Shown: positions 1 to 5,763 of the stretch, one piece after another
Layout of the letters: each line of letters begins with the position of its first letter
How positions within the stretch are numbered: position 1 is the first letter of the stretch
NCBI GenBank assembly: GCA_021797365.1
Contig: JAJZZU010000056.1
Coordinates: forward strand, 1 to 10,990
Source: Pseudomonadota bacterium
Lineage (GTDB): Bacteria; Pseudomonadota; Gammaproteobacteria; Acidiferrobacterales; Acidiferrobacteraceae
Direction: 5' to 3'
Length of the DNA stretch: 10,990 nt
Translations under genes and position numbers: made by a program
The notes under the pieces: generated by a model
What the model saw: the letters and a program-made list of their open reading frames with translations, nothing else
Told to the model about the DNA's origin: nothing
The model's database searches: none

Positions 1-312
1 GAGCCGCAGAGAGCCGACCCGACCCATGGCCGCATACAAGGCGTTCAAATAGTGGTTGACAAGACCGCCGAGCGCGAAATACACCGTCAGGACGACCCCC
101 CACACGGCGACATCGCGGACGACGCGCGCCAGTTGCCCCGCCCCCGACACGGAATCCAGCTGCGCCTCGAGCAGGCGCGTGTACAAGGCCACCACGAAAA
201 GCGAGGGCGTGACCGTACGCATGAGGACATTGGCCACCGGGGCGGCGGCACGATAAACGCCTCCGGGCGTCAGATAGCCGAGTAGATCCGCCACCAGCGA
301 GGCGCTGCTCAT
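1..312 (-). CDS. VirB6/TrbL-like conjugation membrane protein, N-terminal part
   Basis: Only the first 104 residues are in the window; the gene runs off the left edge with no stop. The ATG (312-310) overlaps the TGA of the upstream VirB5-like gene in an ATGA, so the start is well supported. The protein opens MSSASLVADLLGYLTPGG, has a moderately hydrophobic stretch near residues 35-47 (TPSLFVVALY) and a clear membrane segment near 66-86 (DVAVWGVVLTVYFALGGLV). Position directly after a VirB5-like gene in a VirB2-3-4-5 series is what one expects for VirB6/TrbL, the polytopic inner-membrane channel protein of type IV secretion systems. The family call rests mainly on gene order and hydrophobicity, since the diagnostic multi-membrane core lies outside the window. 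Another conjugation membrane protein remains possible. Confidence 0.55.
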   Translation of the reverse strand, partial: MSSASLVADLLGYLTPGGVYRAAAPVANVLMRTVTPSLFVVALYTRLLEAQLDSVSGAGQLARVVRDVAVWGVVLTVYFALGGLVNHYLNALYAAMGRVGSLRL

Positions 313-932
313 GGGGTCTCTCCAAAGGCACGGTACAGTGACGCCGCTTCTTCAGGCAGGTGGCGCGCATTGTGTCGTTCCGCGGCGCGCCGGATCGCCT
401 GTCGTTCCCGCGCCCGTGCCCGTTTGGCGGCCAGTGCAGCGAGCGCGGCCGTGGAGCGCGCCGTGACATCACCGCTGGTGCGCGCCCCAAGGTTCGTGGC
501 CGACAAACGCAGGTCCTGTCTCACCCCGCGTCCGAGCCAGTGCAGCCGCGCAAGGCTGCCGAAACGGCGCGACTGCTGATGCATATAGGCCATGGCATCG
601 CGCGCCTTGTGGGCGGCGGCGTCCGTGGTCCCGAGAAACGCCCTGAGACCGTGCGGCAGGCCGTGCGGCAGCCGGCGTTGGGCGTAGCGGGCGAGGTTGC
701 CGTTGGCTATGCTCTTAGCGTCACGCTGCGCGCTACGCAAGGTCGACTCGACCGCCTGCAGCCTGTGGACCTCACTCAAGACCGTGCGGTAAATGGCGAT
801 GGTTTGATGAAAAAGGGTCAGGAGCTCCGCGTGCACCGGGGGATCAAAGGTGATATCCCCCACGCCCAAGAAGGCCCCGGCGGGCGCTGCGCCCAGAACC
901 CATAGCAAAAGGACGGCGCGCGCCGTTTTCAT
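309..932 (-). CDS. VirB5/TrbJ-like periplasmic minor pilus protein
   Basis: Predicted 207-residue exported protein. The start at 932 is chosen because its ATG overlaps the VirB4 stop (ATGA), a strong GAGGAGGGG ribosome site lies just upstream, and the N-terminus is a typical signal peptide (MKTARAVLLLWVLGAAPAGA, likely cut before FLGVGD). The frame is open further upstream, but that part lies inside the ATPase gene. The mature start, GVGDITFDPPVHAELLTLF followed by a long helical region (about residues 40-75, HRLQAVESTLRSAQRDAKS), resembles TrbJ/VirB5 proteins, which sit at the pilus tip or base in the periplasm. The C-terminal third is Ala/Arg-rich and likely helical (ALAALAAKRARARERQ). A short tandem LPHG LPHG duplication occurs near residues 88-95. 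Identification combines signal peptide, helical character and position between VirB4 and VirB6; sequence similarity alone would be weak. Confidence 0.65.
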   Translation of the reverse strand: MKTARAVLLLWVLGAAPAGAFLGVGDITFDPPVHAELLTLFHQTIAIYRTVLSEVHRLQAVESTLRSAQRDAKSIANGNLARYAQRRLPHGLPHGLRAFLGTTDAAAHKARDAMAYMHQQSRRFGSLARLHWLGRGVRQDLRLSATNLGARTSGDVTARSTAALAALAAKRARARERQAIRRAAERHNARHLPEEAASLYRAFGETP

Positions 933-3241
933 GGCCCCTCCTCGTAAAACCGCGCCAGGCGCGCGAGCGGATCGGATACCTCCGCCCCGAGGCGCTCCTT
1001 GCGCGCCAGACCCTCCGGGGTGGTGTCGGCCAGGGCCAGTATCGCTGCGGGGAAGGTGAGTCGCAGCCCGTAGTACTGGGGGCCGATCGAACGGATCGCC
1101 GGTCGCCACGGAAGGTGCAAGGGAAAAGGGAGCCGTTTCCAGACCTCCAGGGCACGGCCTGGCATGCCGATGCGCTCGGCAATCTCCTCCCAGCCATCAT
1201 TACGGTAGAGCAGCGACCTCAAGGGCATGGAGTTTACGATCTCCTTTTCCATGAGATCGATCTCAGCGAGCCCCTGGGTGACGATATCGACGGCCGCCGC
1301 CTCCTTACGCCCCATGCGCGCGATCTCCGAGACGAGACGCGACAACACCCCTGGGGCGTGGGCCACGAATCTGTGGATCTCGTCTAGTAACACGCGCGCC
1401 TGATTGCGACCGGAAAACGCCAGATTCAAAAAGCGCAGACAAAGAAACACGAGATAAAACGTGAGTAGCTTGGGGCTTGCCCGATCCACATCCTTCAGGT
1501 CTATTCCACTGATCCCGGGGTTGATTTGCACGTTGTCCTGCCCGGCAAATACCCGCCCTTCCGGTGTTTCCAGAAAACTATGGAGATTAGCGGCCATGAC
1601 GCGCGATGCCTGCCTTTGCTCCGGGCTTGCGTCGTCCAGGGCGTCGAGGGATTTCAAGAGGTCGACGAGCCCCGGGTCTCCGGCCCGGGCGTTCTCGTAC
1701 AGACGGGTCAGGGCCGCGGCCCCCGCGGCCGCTTCGTGGAAATCGAGCTGGGTACGGCCGTCTGTCAGGATAAAGGCCAGGATATTGAGCGTACCCGAGG
1801 CGAGCAGCGGATCTAGGCCGCCGGCAGCCTGCACGCGCGGCGGCAGGGGATTGACGGCCGCCGTCCCCGGATCGAGTTTCACATACACTCCCCCCAGCGC
1901 CTCGATGGCCCAGCGATAGGTCGATCCGATCTCGAGCACATACCAGTCGATGCCAAACGGATAGGTCTCGACGATGGTAGCCACCTTGTCGACGCCCTTG
2001 CCGGCACCGGTCATGGCCACCGTGAAACCATGGGCCACCGCCTGATGGCTGTAGTCGAAGGCCACGGGCTGCGAGGCCAGGCCCAGGCGCAGCGATTCGG
2101 GGTAGGAGGACCCGGTCCGAAAGACCTGCGCGGGGGCCATGGCCGCGATCAGCGCGCCATAGTCGGGGCGCCAGATCGGTGACCGGTAGCCCTGGCCGGG
2201 CTGGGATATGCGAAAAAACGGCAGCTGAACGAAGTCGTCGTCGCGCGCCCGGCCGCCCTTGCCCTGCAGACCCTCGACGAGCCGCGCCAGCGCCTGGGGT
2301 GGGACACCATCGAGATCGACGCACACCGTATAGGCGTTACGGTGCACGCGCCCATCCTGGTCGGCCACCTGTTGCCGGAACCCCTGCATATCCCTGAGGG
2401 CGGCGACCTGCCGCTCCCGCCCCTTACGGGCCAGGGCCCCCTGCGCCACGCGATCGGCCCGTTCAGAGGCACGGAGCACACGCTCGGTGGTCGCAGGCAT
2501 GATGACCTGGGAGATGTGCAGGCTTATGGCGCCCGAGACGCTCGGTAGGATCCAGGCGGGATCGATATCCGGATAAAGATGGAGATAGAAGACGCGCCAG
2601 ATGTGGCCATCGACGTCCAGAGACCGCTTGCCGGGTCGCGGTGGCACCACGATCAGTTGCTCGGCGAGCGATAGCCAGGGTTCGAGTCCCGACGGCGCCG
2701 GGCCCTTGTCGTAGCTTCGCTGTATGAGCCCGGCGTATTCCAGGACCGTGGCCACCCGGCCGCCCGGGAGCAACGCGCAAAGCTCCGCCGCCAGGACATC
2801 GAGTTCGGCGCCGCGTTGCGCCTGCCCATTCAGGGTGCGGCGCACGCCCGCCTCCATTTTGGGCAGGCAACCCACGATGAGCGCGACGGTGTTGACGAGC
2901 ACATAGGGCGCCAGATGATCGGCGATCTCTGCGCGCATGGCCGCCGCAAATGGGCTCTTTCGGGGCGCCTCTTCATAGTGCGCGAGGTAACGGCTCACGG
3001 CTTGCGGATGACGCTCACGCCAGAGATGAAACTCAAGCCAGTACCCGTCCGGCAACCGGTCCAACACCCGACCTATCGTGGCCCATTCCCGCGCGCGACC
3101 GGCGCCGTCCTCGAATTCGGCGTCGAGGCCATTCCACAGAATCGCAAGCGATACGGCGCCATCTCCGTGCGCTACGACGTTTTCACTCAAGGCGTGCGAC
3201 CACGTATAGATGTCGCAGTAACGGCGCGCACCTAATGCCAT
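929..3241 (-). CDS. VirB4/TrbE/TraC-type conjugative transfer ATPase
   Basis: A 770-residue protein, the usual length for VirB4, the cytoplasmic inner-membrane ATPase that powers pilus assembly and substrate transfer in type IV secretion. Residues 1-395 form the variable N-terminal domain. The ATPase core begins with HGFTVAMTGAGKGVDK (P-loop around 410-417), followed by the VirB4-type strand IDWYVLEIGSTYRWAIEALG (431-450) and the NPLPP signature (464-468). A Walker B, ARVLLDEIHRF, lies at about 615-625, then ARMGRKEAAAVDIVTQGLAE (641-660), containing the conserved Arg/Lys and Gln of this family. The P-loop is unusual: the residue after the catalytic Lys415 is Gly416 (codon GGC), not Ser/Thr. 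The start ATG at 3241 overlaps the end of the VirB3-like gene by 10 nt, and the stop is coupled to the VirB5-like gene. Family membership is secure; whether it hydrolyses ATP normally is open. Confidence 0.9.
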   Translation of the reverse strand: MALGARRYCDIYTWSHALSENVVAHGDGAVSLAILWNGLDAEFEDGAGRAREWATIGRVLDRLPDGYWLEFHLWRERHPQAVSRYLAHYEEAPRKSPFAAAMRAEIADHLAPYVLVNTVALIVGCLPKMEAGVRRTLNGQAQRGAELDVLAAELCALLPGGRVATVLEYAGLIQRSYDKGPAPSGLEPWLSLAEQLIVVPPRPGKRSLDVDGHIWRVFYLHLYPDIDPAWILPSVSGAISLHISQVIMPATTERVLRASERADRVAQGALARKGRERQVAALRDMQGFRQQVADQDGRVHRNAYTVCVDLDGVPPQALARLVEGLQGKGGRARDDDFVQLPFFRISQPGQGYRSPIWRPDYGALIAAMAPAQVFRTGSSYPESLRLGLASQPVAFDYSHQAVAHGFTVAMTGAGKGVDKVATIVETYPFGIDWYVLEIGSTYRWAIEALGGVYVKLDPGTAAVNPLPPRVQAAGGLDPLLASGTLNILAFILTDGRTQLDFHEAAAGAAALTRLYENARAGDPGLVDLLKSLDALDDASPEQRQASRVMAANLHSFLETPEGRVFAGQDNVQINPGISGIDLKDVDRASPKLLTFYLVFLCLRFLNLAFSGRNQARVLLDEIHRFVAHAPGVLSRLVSEIARMGRKEAAAVDIVTQGLAEIDLMEKEIVNSMPLRSLLYRNDGWEEIAERIGMPGRALEVWKRLPFPLHLPWRPAIRSIGPQYYGLRLTFPAAILALADTTPEGLARKERLGAEVSDPLARLARFYEEGP

Positions 3242-3504
3242 GCGCCCTCCCGCGCGACGATCCGCGCATCCCGCCTCGAAAGCCAGAAGGCGTACGCAAA
3301 CACCGCATCGTCACCGATCAGGATCGCGCCTACGCCAAGAGGAAAGGCCACGATCGCGGCGGCAATGGCCATGGCCGCGACTGGCTGCGGCAGGACCACC
3401 GACGCGAGTGCGCCGGTTACAGTCGTAAGCCCCGCCCCCGCCGCACCCAGGGGAAGGCCCAGTATGCGCGTGGGGGCCAGACGCTTGTTATAGGCCGTCA
3501 TCAT
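3232..3504 (-). CDS. VirB3/TrbD-like small inner-membrane protein
   Basis: A 90-residue protein starting MMTAYNKRLAPTRILGLPLG. Its ATG overlaps the stop of the VirB2-like gene (ATGATGA) and its end overlaps the VirB4 start. After a short basic N-terminus there are two adjoining hydrophobic stretches, about residues 17-38 and 42-64 (AAMAIAAAIVAFPLGVGAIL), then a tail with FAYAFWLSRRDARIV. This is the size and layout of VirB3/TrbD proteins, which start with an 'LTRP/RLAPTRILGLPL'-like segment, cross the inner membrane and associate with VirB4. The position immediately before a VirB4 gene is diagnostic for this family. Catalytic residues are not expected. Confidence 0.75.
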   Translation of the reverse strand: MMTAYNKRLAPTRILGLPLGAAGAGLTTVTGALASVVLPQPVAAMAIAAAIVAFPLGVGAILIGDDAVFAYAFWLSRRDARIVAREGAWH

Positions 3505-3803
3505 GACCCGATCACCAAGGCCGCGATACCGTAGGCGCTGGCCGCGAGCACCAGACCCAATACACTGCCCACGACATAGCTGCGCCCGCGATCACCCTGG
3601 CCTATCGCGAAATATCCGGCACCTATCAAGATACCGATGATGGCAAGAATGCTCACCACCAGCGCTATGACATCGGTTATGGCGTGTGCGCGTTCCTCGA
3701 TGGTGATGCGAAGATCCGATCCCTGCGCGTATCCCGGCAGGCGCATGATGGCAAGCGCGGGGGATGTGAAAAAACAGAATATCAAGAGAGTCCAGCGTTT
3801 CAT
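3501..3803 (-). CDS. VirB2/TrbC-like conjugative pilin subunit
   Basis: A 100-residue protein. The start at 3803 is chosen over an in-frame ATG at 3839 because GGAGGT (3810-3815) sits 6 nt upstream and the protein then begins with a clean signal peptide, MKRWTLLIFCFFTSPALA. The mature part (about 82 residues) has a short polar region followed by two hydrophobic helices, AITDVIALVVSILAIIGIL (about 41-59) and VVGSVLGLVLAASAYGIAAL (about 77-96), separated by a short basic turn GQGDRGRS. This two-helix hairpin with a cleaved leader is the architecture of VirB2/TrbC pilins, which polymerise into the conjugative pilus. It is the first recognisable gene of the operon and overlaps the VirB3-like gene. 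No confident promoter is seen upstream. Confidence 0.7.
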   Translation of the reverse strand: MKRWTLLIFCFFTSPALAIMRLPGYAQGSDLRITIEERAHAITDVIALVVSILAIIGILIGAGYFAIGQGDRGRSYVVGSVLGLVLAASAYGIAALVIGS

Positions 3804-4035
3804 GTAAATACCTCCACAGAGGCCCGGCACATTACGCACATCGACGTCTCTGGGGTATTGGGTAAACCGAGGGGCCCATGCGCGGTAGTAATCATCGCCT
3901 CGAAAAGGCAGGGTTCATGAGAAATGCGCTCGATCGACACCGAGCAGGTCGTGCGCAAAATGGTCTGCGATAGGGACGCCCGGTAGCGGTTTCTGGGGGC
4001 CGCCGCTGAACTGCCTGGCGAGCGCCGTGAATGGT

Positions 4036-4242
4036 TTAGTGAGAGACGTGTAATGTCTCGTCGTAGGTGTCGAGCCAGAGGGGTTCTGGTGGAGGCGGAT
4101 CCCGCGAGAGGTTACTGCACTCGCAGCCCGGGCGCCGCAGGACACTAGGCGCCTCGCATAGGATATCGGCGGGGCCGTCCTTATAGACGTGGCGGTTCTC
4201 TATTACGGGCCTATTGGATCTCTCATGACGTACGGCATAGGG
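4036..4242 (-). pseudogene. Coding-like fragment without a start codon
   Basis: Between an in-frame TGA (4245-4243) and a TAA (4038-4036) a 68-codon minus-strand frame shows gene-like composition: by hand count over 56 codons, GC is about 68% at first, 46% at second and 73% at third positions. It has no ATG, GTG or TTG at its head. The translation contains ENRHVYKDGPADILCEAP and a Cys-rich GCEC, and ends PPPPEPLWLDTYDETLHVSH. The ending looks natural for a protein, but I do not recognise the family. It is best read as the remains of a gene, perhaps with a frameshift linking it to upstream sequence. A chance open frame in GC-rich DNA cannot be excluded. Confidence 0.3.
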
Positions 4243-4252
4243 TCAGGCGCAT

Positions 4253-4276
4253 AACCGCCGGATCCTGTCGGCGGTT
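4253..4276. repeat. Perfect 8-bp stem-loop
   Basis: AACCGCCG (4253-4260) and CGGCGGTT (4269-4276) are exact reverse complements with an 8-nt loop. On the plus strand the stem is followed by only TTTGT, so it could be a weak intrinsic terminator, but no plus-strand gene ends here. It may equally be a protein-binding site or a relic of the mobile element. Confidence 0.4.
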
Positions 4277-4289
4277 TGTCGCAACATGA

Positions 4290-4487
4290 CCGCGATGCCT
4301 TGATGGCGGATGGGACCACCGAACGCACCGCCCGAACCTGGGTGTACCGGGAGCCACAGCGGGAGATCTTAAACGCAAGCGGGTCAACGTCGTACGGAAG
4401 CGGCACAGCCGACAGCAGGCGATTGCGGCGAACTTTCGGATGCATGTTGTCGGCTGTGTTGAAGATGGCTTGGAGAGGGACTTATAG
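4290..4487 (+). pseudogene. Coding-like fragment, unknown gene
   Basis: An open plus-strand frame follows a TGA at 4287-4289 and ends in TAG at 4485-4487. Its second half reads GDLKRKRVNVVRKRHSRQQA then IAANFRMHVVGCVEDGLERD, with a hand-counted GC of about 68/37/65% at codon positions 1/2/3 over 40 codons, as in real genes of this genome. There is no start codon except an internal ATG near 4437. The neighbouring frame just upstream, around ERTARTWVYREPQREIL, also looks coding, so a single frameshift near 4365 may have split one small basic protein. The basic stretch would suit a nucleic-acid-binding protein, but no family is recognised. Confidence 0.25.
4404..4458. repeat. 11-bp inverted repeat with TGTCGGC core
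   Basis: CACAGCCGACA (4404-4414) and TGTCGGCTGTG (4448-4458) are perfect reverse complements separated by 33 nt. The core TGTCGGC recurs nearby: direct at 4266-4272 and inverted within GCCGACAAC at 4536-4544, which also pairs with GTTGTCGGC at 4446-4454. The set could be an operator array, a recombination or replication site, or remains of one. Confidence 0.45.
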
Positions 4488-4503
4488 TAAACGGAGCGTT
4501 TAC
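4487..4503. repeat. Palindrome GTAAACG-GAG-CGTTTAC
   Basis: Perfect 7-bp arms around a 3-nt centre, starting at the last base of the TAG that closes the 4290-4487 frame. The short spacing suits a dimeric repressor site better than a terminator, as no T-run follows. No intact gene next to it is obviously controlled by it. Confidence 0.45.
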
Positions 4504-4579
4504 CGAAAGAGCCGATCCCATCTATTATGAACGCGGCCGACAACGTGCGGCTGTTCGAGTGCCCGGAAGAGAGGCGGTC

Positions 4580-4741
4580 ATGAACCGAAAAGGATATGTG
4601 GCCTTGGCGCGCGAAGGAGATGGGGTATGACAGGTGGGCCGTTCCACGTGCATAGACTTCGCCTTCGACGCGTTGGCGCCGGCGCACTATGCCCGCCAAC
4701 CGAAGCGCCACGAGGCCTTCACTCGGGAACTGAGGAGTTGA
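4580..4741 (+). pseudogene. Short coding-like frame broken by an in-frame TGA
   Basis: A plus-strand frame starts ATG at 4580, reads MNRKGYVALAREGDGV, hits TGA at 4628-4630 and continues open as QVGRSTCIDFAFDALAPAHY then ARQPKRHEAFTRELRS to a TGA at 4739-4741. The part after the stop has strong gene-like codon bias (G/C at nearly all third positions). A second tiny frame (4527-4583, MNAADNVRLFECPEERRS) overlaps its start. I do not recognise any of these; a nonsense-mutated small gene is the simplest reading. Selenocysteine use is unlikely because no supporting hairpin was seen right after the TGA. Confidence 0.3.
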
Positions 4742-4830
4742 GGGTTCGGTAACGGGGTAACAGAGCCCCAAATACTCATCGTCTACACCCGAAATATCGC
4801 CCTATGTGTTTTCATAGAAATGTTTGGTCA

Positions 4831-4863
4831 CCGCACAGGGTTATGTTGCAGAAAGCTGTGCGG
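4831..4863. repeat. 8-bp stem with 17-nt loop
   Basis: CCGCACAG (4831-4838) and CTGTGCGG (4856-4863) are exact reverse complements. The hairpin lies about 107 bp past the end of the minus-strand acetyltransferase gene, in an AT-richer stretch, but neither strand has a T-run after it, so an intrinsic terminator is doubtful. Confidence 0.35.
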
Positions 4864-4969
4864 CATCATACGAAAATACGAGCGGCACCATAAACCAACA
4901 CAAAAAGGCGTAAGGGGAGAGCCACGCAAGACATGCGCAGGCGCCGCCATCCGCCGACGGACCGTTGGC

Positions 4970-5521
4970 TCAGAGTGGCCGCTCTCTGGAGGGTGCAACC
5001 AGCGCAAAGACGTAGGCGGGGACCGGCTGGCCGCGAACACGGAGTCGATTGGGCGCCACGCACTCCAAGCGGGCACCGATCTTGCGCGCTACCCCCGCGC
5101 TGGCGTCGTTGCCGAGCGCGACCACGACCTCGATCCTCTGAAGCCCGAGCACGGCAAAGGCGTATTCGACGAGTGCCAGGGCGCATTCGCACGCCACTCC
5201 CTGACGGCGGTGCGTTGGCCGTACCCAGTACCCGAGGTTCGCGATGCGATTGTGGGAATCGATACGATTCAGACCGGCGCCACCGATAAACGCCTCCTCG
5301 GCCAGTGAGAATATGCCGTACTCGTAGCTCGTCCCCGTCTTATGACCGACGGCCACAGACCGGAACCAGCTACGCGCATCCTGTTCGCTATAGGCCTCTT
5401 CGGCCCAGGAAATCCAATGGTCCGCGGCGACCGCGGCCTCGCGGACCGCATACATGAATGCCGTCGCGTCCCGCCTTTCATAGGGACGCAGCACAAATCT
5501 CGGTGTGCGGATGATCGACAT
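4970..5521 (-). CDS. GNAT acetyltransferase, RimJ/RimL type
   Basis: A 183-residue protein with the layout of RimJ/RimL-type N-acetyltransferases, which move an acetyl group from acetyl-CoA to an amino group of a protein N-terminus or small molecule. It opens MSIIRTPRFVLRPYERRDAT, the typical first strand, has FSLAEEAFIGGAGLNRID at about 71-88, then the acetyl-CoA-binding motif LGYWVRPTHRRQGVACECAL at about 96-115 (R/Q-x-x-G-x-A around HRRQGVA), and the LGLQRIEVVVALGNDASAGV and ARKIGARLEC segments near 125-154. The start at 5521 is chosen because the family normally begins here and AGGGG lies about 11 nt upstream; the frame is open back to 5839, but that part overlaps bioC and lacks similarity. 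It sits alone, 242 bp after bioC, so it could be read through from the biotin operon. The substrate is unknown. Confidence 0.88.
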   Translation of the reverse strand: MSIIRTPRFVLRPYERRDATAFMYAVREAAVAADHWISWAEEAYSEQDARSWFRSVAVGHKTGTSYEYGIFSLAEEAFIGGAGLNRIDSHNRIANLGYWVRPTHRRQGVACECALALVEYAFAVLGLQRIEVVVALGNDASAGVARKIGARLECVAPNRLRVRGQPVPAYVFALVAPSRERPL

Positions 5522-5763
5522 GCCCGAAATATCCCCTGGACCATTGATGCCTTGCATGCTGCCATGGGTCGGGGCCGATGGGAATCTACGAGACACAAGC
5601 GACGGGCCTCTTGCCCATCTCGCGCTGCGGCGGCTGTGATCACGGGCGCCTGGAGTTTTGGGGAAGGGTATATGGGGCCTGGCAACGCGGCAACGGCCAA
5701 CGAGACCGCATGATCTGGCCTCCCGCAACTCTCCGGGAACAGCAGTCGCGCCCTGGGCCACGA

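Larger units (their letters stand above)
3804..4969. other. Gene-poor junction with decayed coding fragments
   Basis: No intact gene can be supported between the pilin gene and the acetyltransferase. The stretch is noticeably less GC-rich in parts (for example 4790-4920) than its neighbours. It carries short frames on both strands with codon-position base bias like real genes but lacking starts or broken by stops (see the pseudogene entries at 4036-4242, 4290-4487 and 4580-4741). A further plus-strand frame at 3924-4040 begins MRSIDTEQVVRKMVCDRDAR and is interrupted by an amber codon at 3984-3986. Several inverted repeats lie at 4253-4276, 4404-4458, 4487-4503 and 4831-4863. No tRNA, integrase or transposase is recognisable. 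The expected VirB11/TrbB ATPase, which precedes the pilin gene in many Trb operons, is absent here. Confidence 0.5.

Noticed and set aside
309..1109. 266-residue extended form of the VirB5-like protein
   Set aside because: The extra 59 residues lie inside the ATPase gene, are Arg/Gly/Pro-rich shadow sequence, and hide the signal peptide; the ATG at 932 has a strong ribosome site and the ATGA overlap.
1587..2324. Long alternative minus-strand frame inside the VirB4 gene
   Set aside because: Arg/Gly/Pro-rich shadow of the ATPase frame, common in GC-rich genes.
3804..3900. Promoter for the conjugation operon
   Set aside because: A TTTACC-like -35 is present on the minus strand but no -10 hexamer lies at an acceptable distance.
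3800..4108. Minus-strand frame ending in a TGA that overlaps the pilin ATG, like the other coupled genes
   Set aside because: It has no start codon in its upper part, its second codon positions are as GC-rich as or richer than its first, and an ATGA overlap arises by chance whenever the next codon starts with A.
3915..4145. 76-codon minus-strand open frame
   Set aside because: Competing frames in the same interval (minus 4036-4242 and plus 3924-4040) show clearer codon-position bias; no ribosome site before its ATG.
4740..4770. tRNA-like GGTTCG element
   Set aside because: No T-loop consensus and no cloverleaf partners or acceptor stem around it.
4223..4771. 182-codon minus-strand open frame
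   Set aside because: Its translation is Ser/Arg/Thr-rich without hydrophobic pattern, and frames on the opposite strand in the same interval have better coding bias.
5522..5763. Possible comF or small CxxC zinc protein (plus-strand ATG at 5578, RCGGCDH)
   Set aside because: comF often neighbours biotin genes, but no phosphoribosyltransferase motif is present; the frame has a weak ribosome site and soon runs antisense into bioC.
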